From Paenibacillus sp. 1781tsa1 (GTDB lineage: Bacteria > Bacillota > Bacilli > Paenibacillales > Paenibacillaceae): a stretch of DNA of 64,000 bases. The stretch covers positions 5,394,001-5,458,000 of the forward strand of contig NZ_JAMYWY010000001.1 of NCBI RefSeq assembly GCF_024159265.1. Reading direction: 5' to 3'. The notes beneath the pieces were generated by a model. That model worked only from the letters and a program-made list of their open reading frames with translations, was not told the origin of the DNA and made no database searches. The position numbers and the translations under genes are program-made. Shown in pieces: positions 43,939-52,383 of this stretch. The first letter of the stretch is position 1. Each line of letters opens with the position of its first letter.

Positions 43939-45717
43939 TCAATTTTGACCTTCCTGTGCCACAAACTGTTTTTGCGCCAGTTCACGGTATACCGGATGGG
44001 TACTGACCAACTCCGCATGAGTTCCCGTTCCCGTAACATGTCCGTGCTCCAAAACGACAATTTGATCGGAGTCGACAACGGTAGATAACCGATGGGCAAT
44101 AACAATTGTGGTTCGGCCCTCCATCAAATTGGACAAGGCCTGCTGCACTTCGTATTCCGAAGTACTGTCCAAACTGGAGGTTGCTTCATCCAGCATCAGA
44201 ATGTCTGGACTTCGTAGCAGCGCTCGTGCAATGGCAATCCGCTGACGCTGCCCACCTGACAATTTGATCCCCCGTTCTCCAACTTCTGTATCATAACCCT
44301 GTGGCAGCTTGTCTATAAAGTCGGCAGAATAGGCCATCTCAGCAGCTCGCCGGATCTCATCCATCGTGGCCTCACGACCTAATCCGTACGTGATGTTGTC
44401 TTTGATCGTACCCGCCATGAGGGGACTTTCCTGAGACACATACCCGATCTTACTGCGCCAAGAAGACAAAGAATATTCCGTTATCGCTTGTCCCCCATAC
44501 GAAATATGGCCTGAATCGGGCATATAGAATTGCTCCATCAAAGAGAACAGTGTTGACTTACCGCTACCGCTTGGACCAACAATCGCTGTCACTTTACGTG
44601 TAGGTACCGTCAGATTGATTCCGTGCAACACTTCCTCACCTGTGACATAGGAAAAGTGTACATCATGGAATGCAATCGTCTCATTTCCTTTTGGCGCTAC
44701 CTTGGTGCTGTGATTTGGCTCTTCCTCATCGGCAAGGATAGCTTGTATGCGCTCTGTTGCACCTACAACTTTTTGCAAACGGGAGTATAGTGTTGTGAAT
44801 TGCCCCATTGGCATAATGACCTGGAACAACAGCAATATGAACGCGACCAGTTCACCCGGCGACAACAGTCCAGACGCTACGCGCATTCCCCCCACACCCA
44901 GAATAACGACCAGTACGGCAGTCATGACAAATGTAAACAAGGGACCGATTAGAGCAAGGATGCGTGCTTCCTGCAAACCAAAAGCAAACATTTTACGAAT
45001 TCGGGAACCCCCTGCTTCCGATTCCTGTTTCTCCGTGCCGTAGGCCTTCACCAAGCGAATCTCGCCAATAACCTGACTGAGCACGGACGTAAGACCTGCC
45101 ATTTCATCCTGCTGTTTCTTGGAGATCTTGTACATCTTCTTACCCACTGGCAGAAGAATCAACAGCGTAAGTGGCACCAGACTCAGAATAATGAGCGACA
45201 TCACCCAATCCAAATAAAATAGTAACGCCACTCCGCCTACAACGGCAACGATGTTCGACACAAAGGAAACCAGATAATCCGCGATCAAGGTCATGATCTG
45301 GCTTGTATCATTGGTAATCCGGCTCATCGTATCGCCTGTGCGATTGCGATCGAAATACGGCATTCGCAGTGACAATACCTTGTTCCACAGCTTGGTACGA
45401 AGCGTTGCCACCACACGTTGTCCTGCGTAATTTAACATATAGATGCTGATGCCCGAGGCAATCGCCTGAATCACAAATGCACCGAGCAACAATAAAATAA
45501 CCGATTTGTTCAGTGCCGAAGTGGTTAGTCCATCAATCAGACCTTTGGTCATCAGTGGCACAATCAGTCCGGCCGTCGTCTGAATCAAGGTCAGGATGAG
45601 GGCCAGAATCAGGATCAGTTTTGGCGGGTTCGTGGAAGCGATCAACTTGACGAAATCCTTAAATCCCTTTTTTCCTACTTTCGGTTCCTTCTGCTCTGCT
45701 TGCTGCTGTTCTTCCAT
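43939..45717 (-). CDS. ABC transporter, fused permease and ATPase (BmrA-like multidrug half-transporter)
   Basis: 592 residues. Six membrane segments (about 30-320) followed by the nucleotide-binding domain: Walker A GPSGSGKSTLFSL, Q-loop SQESPLMAG, signature KLSGGQRQRIAIARALL, Walker B ILMLDEATSS, and IVIAHRLST. It dimerises to export lipids or drugs. The start is ATG 45717, with GGGAGG seven bases upstream; a frame open to 45747 lacks support. It resembles B. subtilis BmrA; the substrate is open. Confidence 0.92.
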   Translation of the reverse strand: MEEQQQAEQKEPKVGKKGFKDFVKLIASTNPPKLILILALILTLIQTTAGLIVPLMTKGLIDGLTTSALNKSVILLLLGAFVIQAIASGISIYMLNYAGQRVVATLRTKLWNKVLSLRMPYFDRNRTGDTMSRITNDTSQIMTLIADYLVSFVSNIVAVVGGVALLFYLDWVMSLIILSLVPLTLLILLPVGKKMYKISKKQQDEMAGLTSVLSQVIGEIRLVKAYGTEKQESEAGGSRIRKMFAFGLQEARILALIGPLFTFVMTAVLVVILGVGGMRVASGLLSPGELVAFILLLFQVIMPMGQFTTLYSRLQKVVGATERIQAILADEEEPNHSTKVAPKGNETIAFHDVHFSYVTGEEVLHGINLTVPTRKVTAIVGPSGSGKSTLFSLMEQFYMPDSGHISYGGQAITEYSLSSWRSKIGYVSQESPLMAGTIKDNITYGLGREATMDEIRRAAEMAYSADFIDKLPQGYDTEVGERGIKLSGGQRQRIAIARALLRSPDILMLDEATSSLDSTSEYEVQQALSNLMEGRTTIVIAHRLSTVVDSDQIVVLEHGHVTGTGTHAELVSTHPVYRELAQKQFVAQEGQN

Positions 45718-45802
45718 TCCCGTTCCTCCCGTTCTCCATCGTCTCACCAGAGATCATACGTATGAACTTACATGACGTTGCCTTTTGTTGTATAACACAG
45801 TT

Positions 45803-47101
45803 TTACAAAACTCCATGCAACACAAAATTGGCCAAAAAGAGGATGGATATGCCATACATGACCACAGGCACTTGTTTACCTTGACCTGCTGCCAGCTTCG
45901 CGAGTGGATAGGCAATAAATCCAAACGCCATCCCGTCCACGATGCTATATGTAAATGGAATCATGACCATGATCAGAAATGCGGGAAAAGCCTCTGTGAA
46001 GTCACCAAAATCCATATCTTTCACACCTTGCACCATCAGGCCACCAATAATGATCAAAATGGGTGCTATCGCACTGTCTGGAATATAACCAAGCAGCGGG
46101 ATGAAGAAAAAGGTTGCCCCAAACAGCACGGCTGTAACGAGCGGAGTTAACCCTGTGCGTCCGCCTGCCGCAATTCCGGCTGTAGTCTCGGCTGCAGCAA
46201 CAGGAGGACTGCTTCCGAATACGCCTGCCAGCACCGTACTAATCGATAGTGCCCGCAGACTTCCCTTGAATCGCTCCGGACGACCAATCATCTGTGTCTG
46301 AGCTGTAATTAAACCGATATTTTCGAACACCACAATCAGCAGCAGCAAAAATACCGCGATCCAGAATGCTACATCAGCCAGCTTCATCAAGGACAATTCA
46401 CCAAACAAACCGCCATATTGACGCAGCGCATCCATCGCTGATACGGATTCACCCGGGTTCACTGCTCCAAGTACATAGGCAAGACCTGTCCCGACCAAAA
46501 TACTAATTAGAAGTCCGCCTTGCACATTACGGATAAATAAAATCAAGGCCAGCACCAGCGTAACGCAGGCTGTAATGACATTCGGATCATTAAAGTGACC
46601 AATCGCGACAAACGTCGTCTGATGCGCGATAACGATTCCACTTTTTTGCAAACCAATAAATGTGAGGAACAAACCAATCCCCACCGTAATACCATGCTGC
46701 AGATTTTTGGGAATGGCTTCGCTGATCATTTTGTATAGAGAAGTAAACGCAACAATGGCAAACAGTATACCTGTAACGGTTACAACGGCCAGCGCTTCTT
46801 GCCAGCTTAATTTCATGGAATGTACGAGTGTATACGTGAAAAATGCATTAATCCCCATTCCGGGTACAACGATAATTGGTGATTTTCCGCCAAATGCCAT
46901 GAGCAAACAGCCTGCAATGGATGTCAGCAGGGTTCCAACCATAGCTGCCTGCAAAGGCATTCCGGCATCGGAAAGAATTGTAGCATTGACCATAACGATA
47001 TAGACCACGGCAAAATAGGAAATGGCTCCCGCCACAACTTCCTTTTTCCACTGGTCTCCTGGCTCCATGCCAAGACGTCTGGCCATCCATCCGTGTTTCA
47101 T
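45803..47101 (-). CDS. NCS2 permease, AzgA-type (hypoxanthine/guanine or adenine)
   Basis: 432 residues, about twelve to fourteen membrane segments. VVPGMGINAFFTYTLVHS and GGRTGLTPLVTA are typical of the AzgA/PbuG branch of NCS2 purine transporters; B. subtilis PbuG and PbuO are relatives. No purine riboswitch is seen upstream, unlike pbuG in B. subtilis. The following gap holds a dispersed repeat. Confidence 0.9.
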   Translation of the reverse strand: MKHGWMARRLGMEPGDQWKKEVVAGAISYFAVVYIVMVNATILSDAGMPLQAAMVGTLLTSIAGCLLMAFGGKSPIIVVPGMGINAFFTYTLVHSMKLSWQEALAVVTVTGILFAIVAFTSLYKMISEAIPKNLQHGITVGIGLFLTFIGLQKSGIVIAHQTTFVAIGHFNDPNVITACVTLVLALILFIRNVQGGLLISILVGTGLAYVLGAVNPGESVSAMDALRQYGGLFGELSLMKLADVAFWIAVFLLLLIVVFENIGLITAQTQMIGRPERFKGSLRALSISTVLAGVFGSSPPVAAAETTAGIAAGGRTGLTPLVTAVLFGATFFFIPLLGYIPDSAIAPILIIIGGLMVQGVKDMDFGDFTEAFPAFLIMVMIPFTYSIVDGMAFGFIAYPLAKLAAGQGKQVPVVMYGISILFLANFVLHGVL

Positions 47102-47181
47102 TTCGTTCTATTCCCCTCTCTCTATATAGGCTGAATAACTGAGTATTTACACTCCACCACTACGCGGACTGAACAACCTTC

Positions 47182-47302
47182 CGATCGCTGTTATCCCCAG
47201 ATTTTTTGTTTAAATTTTTTAAATGTACGAATCTGGTGATAGCGTATGCTTCCGATGTAGCTTTCTTTCAGAAAGCTTTTAGGCGAACGCTCTGCTTCTT
47301 CA
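47182..47302. repeat. Dispersed palindromic repeat, copy 1 (interrupted)
   Basis: It shares 27 identical bases (47182-47208, from CGATCGCTG to ATTTTTTG) and the later AGGCGAACGCT with copy 2 at 51683. Here the second arm is degraded (AATCTGGTGATAG) and about 37 extra bases precede AGGCGAACGC. Confidence 0.7.
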
Positions 47303-47524
47303 GGTTTCTTCTGTCCTCTTCGTTCTTGTGTAAATCTTATTCAACTTATATGGCCGCAAATTATTTATGTATGTATCATCATTTCGCGCAGCAGTGAATA
47401 TCATACACGGTTTTGACTTTGAAGTACATGACGTAACTCTGACATTTATCTAGGGATACAGTTCGGCTATCATAGACGATTGACGTCCCATCCGCTCCGT
47501 CTTGCGAAGTATGATCACACCAAA

Positions 47525-47556
47525 AAGCGCAGATGCCTTATCAGCATCCACGCTTC
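47525..47556 (-). terminator. Terminator of the hisS-aspS-tcdA operon
   Basis: AAGCG and GATGC arms pair with GCATC and CGCTT; minus tail TTTTTGG. Confidence 0.7.
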
Positions 47557-47572
47557 TTCAGTTGGCAGCAAG

Positions 47573-48331
47573 TTACTGCTGCTTGTTCTCTGCAATTTCT
47601 AACAGATCCTTAATCGCAACACTAACCATAATCAGTCCGGCTACCGGAGGCACGAATGAGTTACTCGCAGGTGGCTGTTTAGCCTTACGAATTTCCGGAG
47701 CATTCTCTGGAACGATTTTTTGTGTTACGTCCTCGCGCGGTTTCATCGGCTTTTCAGTCGAGAAGACCACTTTCACACCTTTTTTGATGCCGTCTTTACG
47801 AAGTGTGGTACGCACAACACGGGCAATCGGGTCCATGGTTGTTTTCGAAATATCCGCAACCTGGAATTTCGTTGGATCCATTTTATTCGCCGCACCCATA
47901 CTCGAAATCATCGGGATTTTACGTTTCAGGCACTCTTTAATGAGATGGATTTTGTAGATAATCGTGTCGGATGCATCCAGCACATAATCCAGTTCATATT
48001 TGAACAGTTCCTCATACGTTTCTTCCGTGTAAAACATATTCAGTGCAATTGCATCACATTCCGGATTGATCAATTTCACACGTTCCACCATCAGGTCCGC
48101 TTTTTTCTGTCCCACTGTCGTGGTCAGCGCATGAATCTGGCGGTTGATGTTGGTGATATCCACGACGTCTTTATCAATCAGGATGATGCGCCCCACACCG
48201 CTACGGGCAAGAGCTTCTACAGCAATACCACCTACGCCGCCAATACCGAGCACAGCGACTGTACTATTTTTCAATGCGTCCAGACCTTCAGGTCCGATCG
48301 CAAGTTCTGTTCTTGAAAATTGATGGAGCAT
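47573..48331 (-). CDS. tcdA: tRNA threonylcarbamoyladenosine dehydratase (CsdL/YrvM)
   Basis: 252 residues, E1-like (ThiF/MoeB) fold. It uses ATP to cyclise t6A to ct6A at position 37 of ANN-decoding tRNAs. Nucleotide motif VLGIGGVGGIAVEALARSG, the metal-binding and dehydratase stretch with ISSMGAANKMDPT, and a C-terminal tail with a Pro-rich linker. ATG 48331 has AAAGGAGG upstream. Last gene of the hisS-aspS operon, 18 nt after aspS. Confidence 0.93.
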   Translation of the reverse strand: MLHQFSRTELAIGPEGLDALKNSTVAVLGIGGVGGIAVEALARSGVGRIILIDKDVVDITNINRQIHALTTTVGQKKADLMVERVKLINPECDAIALNMFYTEETYEELFKYELDYVLDASDTIIYKIHLIKECLKRKIPMISSMGAANKMDPTKFQVADISKTTMDPIARVVRTTLRKDGIKKGVKVVFSTEKPMKPREDVTQKIVPENAPEIRKAKQPPASNSFVPPVAGLIMVSVAIKDLLEIAENKQQ

Positions 48332-48349
48332 TGAGAATCGATGCCTCCT

Positions 48350-50128
48350 TTATTTCTTTTCCGCTACCGGTTTACGGGCTACGCGGATATGAAGTTGTTC
48401 CAATTGCGAGTCATCCACTTCGGAAGGTGCATTCATCAGCAGATCCGTTGCACTTGCTGTTTTCGGGAAGGCAATCGTTTCACGCAAGTTCGTGCGGCCC
48501 GCCAGCAACATCACCAAACGGTCAAGACCAAAGGCAATTCCGCCATGTGGTGGTGTTCCGTATTCAAATGCTTCCAGCAGGTAGCCGAATTTCTCATTCG
48601 CTACTTCTGTAGAGAGTCCCAGGGCAGCAAACATTTTTTCCTGAACATCACGTTTGTAGATACGCATCGAACCGCCACCTACTTCATAACCATTGAGAAC
48701 AAGGTCATAGGCTTGAGCGCGAATTGCACCCGGATCCGTGTCGAACAGATGTACATCTTCATCTTTTGGACGTGTGAACGGATGGTGTTCTGCCACATAA
48801 CGTTTCGCATCTTCATCATATCCGAGGAGTGGGAAGTCCACAACCCAAGCGAATTTGAATCTACTGTCATCGATCAATCCAAGTTGACGACCAATTTTCA
48901 GACGCAGTGCGCCCAGAACGTCAGCAACCACTTTTTTCGTGTCTGCGGAGAAGAGCAGCAAGTCGCCATCTTCAGCACCAGTACGTTCTTTAACAGCTTC
49001 GATTTCTTCAGGCGTGAAGAACTTCACGATTGGCCCTTTGAACTCACCGTCTTTCACTTGAATCCAAGCCAGACCTTTCGCACCGTAACGTGCAGCAAAT
49101 GGTCCGAGATCATCGATCTCTTTACGGCTCCATGTACCACAGCCTTTAGCGTTCAGCACTTTCACTTCTCCACCTTTTTCGATGACGGAAGCAAATACTT
49201 TTACACCACTGTTCGCTACGATATCGTTCATTTCAACCAGTTCCATACCAAAGCGCAGATCTGGTTTGTCTGAACCGTATTTACCCATTGCATCTGCATA
49301 CGTAATCCGTTGGAAAGGCAGTTCCAGCTCAATGCCTTTTGTTTCACGTAACAATTTGGCCATCAGTTCTTCCATCATTGGCAGCAGGTCATCCTGTTGC
49401 AGGAAAGAAGTCTCGATGTCGACTTGCGTGAATTCGGGTTGACGGTCTGCACGCAGATCCTCATCCCGGAAACAACGAGCGATCTGATAATAACGCTCAA
49501 GTCCGCCGACCATCAGCAATTGTTTGTAAATTTGTGGGGATTGTGGCAGGGCGAAGAATTCACCTTCATGCACACGGCTCGGTACGAGATAATCACGCGC
49601 ACCTTCCGGGGAGCTCTTCGTCAGGATCGGTGTTTCCACTTCAACGAACTCTTCTCCATCCAGGTAGTCACGGAACACTTTGGAAGCTTTGGAACGCAGT
49701 TTCAGTGTTTCGAACATTTCCGGACGACGCAGGTCCAGGTAACGATATTTCAAACGAAGGGATTCATCCACTTCAACACCATCTTCAATGAAGAATGGAG
49801 GTGTTTTGGCTGCGTTCAGCACTTCAATTTCAGTAATTTGAACTTCAATTTCGCCAGTAGGCAGGTTTTTGTTCACTGTTTCTGCATCACGTTTAACGAC
49901 TTTACCTGTTACAGCGATAACATACTCGCTACGTACGCGATCTGCGATTTGCAAAGCTTCACCGGAATAAGCCGGGTTGAAGACAACTTGTACAATTCCG
50001 CTGCGGTCACGCAGATCGATGAAGAGTACGCCTCCCAAGTCACGGCGGGTTTGAACCCAACCGTTCAATGTTACTGTTTCACCGATGTGTGCGGGTGTTA
50101 ATGCGCCGCAATGATGACTTCTTTTCAT
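48350..50128 (-). CDS. aspS: Aspartyl-tRNA synthetase (bacterial type with GAD insert)
   Basis: 592 residues, normal for the bacterial form. The OB-fold anticodon domain comes first (TLNGWVQTRRDLGGVLFIDLRD), then class II motif 2 FRDEDLRADRQPEFTQVDIE, the GAD insert (about 290-415) and motif 3 GGIAFGLDRLVMLLAG. ATG 50128 is chosen because GAGGAG lies seven bases upstream; the longer frame to 50143 is not needed. It is second in the hisS-aspS-tcdA operon behind an Asp-reading T-box. Confidence 0.97.
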   Translation of the reverse strand: MKRSHHCGALTPAHIGETVTLNGWVQTRRDLGGVLFIDLRDRSGIVQVVFNPAYSGEALQIADRVRSEYVIAVTGKVVKRDAETVNKNLPTGEIEVQITEIEVLNAAKTPPFFIEDGVEVDESLRLKYRYLDLRRPEMFETLKLRSKASKVFRDYLDGEEFVEVETPILTKSSPEGARDYLVPSRVHEGEFFALPQSPQIYKQLLMVGGLERYYQIARCFRDEDLRADRQPEFTQVDIETSFLQQDDLLPMMEELMAKLLRETKGIELELPFQRITYADAMGKYGSDKPDLRFGMELVEMNDIVANSGVKVFASVIEKGGEVKVLNAKGCGTWSRKEIDDLGPFAARYGAKGLAWIQVKDGEFKGPIVKFFTPEEIEAVKERTGAEDGDLLLFSADTKKVVADVLGALRLKIGRQLGLIDDSRFKFAWVVDFPLLGYDEDAKRYVAEHHPFTRPKDEDVHLFDTDPGAIRAQAYDLVLNGYEVGGGSMRIYKRDVQEKMFAALGLSTEVANEKFGYLLEAFEYGTPPHGGIAFGLDRLVMLLAGRTNLRETIAFPKTASATDLLMNAPSEVDDSQLEQLHIRVARKPVAEKK

Positions 50129-50343
50129 AACCAAACTCCTCATTATGTGAATTTCCGTTCTGTATGGGCAGTTAGTACCTGCTCTTCAACAGTCCGGTTA
50201 CGTGTAGACCATGTATTCGAAAAGGCATGTAACCTCTGTGACTCACCAACTCCCAATTCATTGGAATCGTCGGTGAACCTCATTAATTTTGCCGGATCAA
50301 TTGTGTTACTCGAAAGTTTTAATCTTCATGTTACAGTTCGTGC

Positions 50344-51597
50344 TTATTTACCTTCGCGAATGGCTGCTACCAGATCATCAAGCTTCACGGTTTGTTGCTC
50401 ACCCGTATCCATCGACTTGAGGGCGATCTCACCACGCTCCAGCTCGTCATCACCAAGGATGGCAGTATAGCGGGATTTGAAACGGTCAGCTGATTTCATC
50501 TGTGCTTTCATCTTGCGGCCCAGATAATCACGTTCCCCAGACAGTCCAGACTGACGAAGTTTGAACAACAGTCGGTTTACTTCACGATCAGCAGCCTCTC
50601 CCAGAGCAACAAAGTACACATCAAGTGGAGCCAGCGTAGTAACCTCAATATTTTGGTGCTCCAGAATCAGTTGAATGCGCTCCAAACCAATACCGAAGCC
50701 GATGCCCGGCTGATCAGGTCCGCCGATATCTCCAACGAGACCATTGTACCGGCCACCGCCGCCAACCGTATCAATTGCTCCAATCCCTTGGGCTTTTAAT
50801 TCAAATGCAGTCAGCGTGTAATAATCCAGGCCCCGTACCAGACGATTGTTCACAGCATAATCTACTCCGAAATCATCCAGGTATGCCTGTAGCTTGGCAA
50901 AGTGACTTAAGGACTCCTCATCCAGGCTATCCAATATGGACGGTGCCCCTACGAATTTGTCCTGATCGACTTTGCAGTCGAGTACACGCAGCGGATTACG
51001 CTCCATGCGGGACTGACAATCCTTGCATAGACTGTCTTTCATTGGTCTGAGGAACCCAAGCAACGTCTCGCGGTATTCTGCACGGCTGGTCGAATTACCA
51101 ACGGAGTTGATCTCCACTTTAACATCTTTCAAGCCGAGCTCTACACACAACTGGTAGCCCAGTGCGATAACTTCGGCATCAATTGCCGGGTCCAGCGCAC
51201 CGATGGCTTCTACACCAAACTGGTGGAACTGACGCTGACGGCCTGCCTGCGGACGCTCATACCGGAACATCGGACCGATGTAATACAACTTGCTCACATC
51301 CGGTTCCCCGTAGATTTTATTCTCTACATACGCACGGACAACACCAGCTGTTCCCTCTGGACGAAGAGTCATGCTGCGATTGCCTTTGTCATCAAAGGTA
51401 TACATTTCTTTCTCAACGATATCGGTAGTCTCTCCAACACCGCGTACAAACAAAGAAGTCTGTTCGAAGATCGGTGTACGAATCTCGCGGTAATTAAACC
51501 GTCGACACAGATCTCGTGCTTTTTCTTCTACGTACTGCCATTTCTCGACAACTCCAGGCAGTAAGTCCTGCGTTCCCGTCGGTTTTTGAAAAGCCAT
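50344..51597 (-). CDS. hisS: Histidyl-tRNA synthetase
   Basis: 417 residues, class II. FQKPTGTQDLLPG at the start, motif 2 region YIGPMFRYERPQAGRQRQFHQ, the HisA/HisB-like LVRGLDYYTLTAFEL, and motif 3 GFGIGLERIQLIL. The C-terminal anticodon domain has DYLGRKMKAQMKSADR. ATG 51597 follows GGAGGGATCAAG; the frame back to 51678 lacks support. First gene after the T-box; about 215 nt separate it from aspS. Confidence 0.97.
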   Translation of the reverse strand: MAFQKPTGTQDLLPGVVEKWQYVEEKARDLCRRFNYREIRTPIFEQTSLFVRGVGETTDIVEKEMYTFDDKGNRSMTLRPEGTAGVVRAYVENKIYGEPDVSKLYYIGPMFRYERPQAGRQRQFHQFGVEAIGALDPAIDAEVIALGYQLCVELGLKDVKVEINSVGNSTSRAEYRETLLGFLRPMKDSLCKDCQSRMERNPLRVLDCKVDQDKFVGAPSILDSLDEESLSHFAKLQAYLDDFGVDYAVNNRLVRGLDYYTLTAFELKAQGIGAIDTVGGGGRYNGLVGDIGGPDQPGIGFGIGLERIQLILEHQNIEVTTLAPLDVYFVALGEAADREVNRLLFKLRQSGLSGERDYLGRKMKAQMKSADRFKSRYTAILGDDELERGEIALKSMDTGEQQTVKLDDLVAAIREGK

Positions 51598-51682
51598 CTT
51601 GATCCCTCCAGCATTGATTTTTTTCTCTAAAAGTAATTCCAGAAATGTTACACTTGGCCACTCCGATTGTAGTACCATCTTT

Positions 51683-51765
51683 CGATCGCTGTTATCCCCA
51701 GATTTTTTGAATTAATTTTCCAATGTGAAAATCCGGGGATAAAGGCGAACGCTTCGCTTCTACAG
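51683..51765. repeat. Dispersed palindromic repeat, copy 2 (intact)
   Basis: TTATCCCCAGATTTT (51692-51706) pairs with AAAATCCGGGGATAA (51728-51742). A small hairpin GCGAACGCTTCGC follows. It lies between the T-box terminator and hisS, so it is transcribed in every hisS mRNA. Confidence 0.75.
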
Positions 51766-51826
51766 ATTGGTTCTACAATCTCCGTTATGGTATAAAAGTT
51801 AGAATCAACTTATATAACAAAAAAAT

Positions 51827-52170
51827 CCCTCGCCCTGTCGCTGTATATACAGCAAACAAAGGGACGAGAGATTGTGTAATATACATTCACCCGTGGTACC
51901 ACCCACATTCCGGAAACCTGACACTTTAGCCGTTCAGGTAATCTCTGGTGATTCAGGATTGCCTAGTGCACCCTGATCAAGCAGATATTCCGCTCTACGT
52001 GTAACGCACGTCCTGCGCAGGCCGGCTACTGGTCAACAGATCATGTCTGCCATGTTCGCCGTCTGTTCTCGGGGAAGTCATTCGTCCGTTCATCAAGAGA
52101 ATCCTTACAGCCTAGGGATTCCTCTCTGGTCATGTGGGCACGGAGTACTTGGTCCCGTCATCAAATCAGT
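51827..52170 (-). promoter_or_regulatory. T-box leader of hisS-aspS-tcdA with Asp specifier
   Basis: Minus strand: T-box GGGTGGTACCACGG (plus 51891-51904) followed by a terminator (CCCTCG.CCCT / AGGG.CGAG, 51836-51868) and TTTTTTT. Stem I has an AGAGAGGAA...TTCTCT distal helix. The candidate specifier is GAC (52077-52079) in the context CGAAT-GAC-T-TCCCCGAG, which aligns with the glyQS context GAAA-GGC-A-TTCTTGAG. GAC is Asp. Confidence 0.9.
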
Positions 52171-52195
52171 AATATAGTTCAAAAATCGACTTGTA

Positions 52196-52209
52196 TTGAC
52201 TATAGTCAA
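52196..52209. repeat. Perfect 14-bp palindrome TTGACTATAGTCAA
   Basis: TTGACTA and TAGTCAA. It reads as TTGACT on both strands, so it may supply a -35 or an operator upstream of the T-box. No matching -10 at 17 bp was found on the minus strand. Confidence 0.4.
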
Positions 52210-52383
52210 CGTATTATTTTCTGATTGTAATGAACCGCAGTGCTAAAGTCAAGGGTTAACATGAAAAGATAGCATTAAAAAAATTTTACTCACACGCCGC
52301 ACGGGATGAGGAGTACCATTTAAATTATGGCTGAAAGAAGCTGGATTCATCAAATGGATTCCAACTCCAATCGCTACATGACT

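Larger units (their letters stand above)
47102..47572. other. Intergenic between the NCS2 permease and tcdA
   Basis: 471 bp without a gene. It holds repeat copy 1 (47182-47302) and the tcdA terminator (47525-47556). In B. subtilis a 6S RNA gene lies in this neighbourhood, but I could not see a convincing 6S fold here. Confidence 0.55.
51598..52383 (-). other. Intergenic: hisS leader and SEC-C 3' flank
   Basis: 786 bp with repeat copy 2 (51683-51765), the T-box (51827-52170) and a palindrome TTGACTATAGTCAA (52196-52209) upstream of the T-box. I see no other gene. Confidence 0.7.

Noticed and set aside
47102..47200. Purine riboswitch for the NCS2 permease
   Set aside because: None of the conserved junction sequences (for example TATAATCCT) found upstream of 47101.
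47102..47572. 6S RNA gene near tcdA as in B. subtilis
   Set aside because: I could not see the closing stem and central bubble by eye; left open as a search target.
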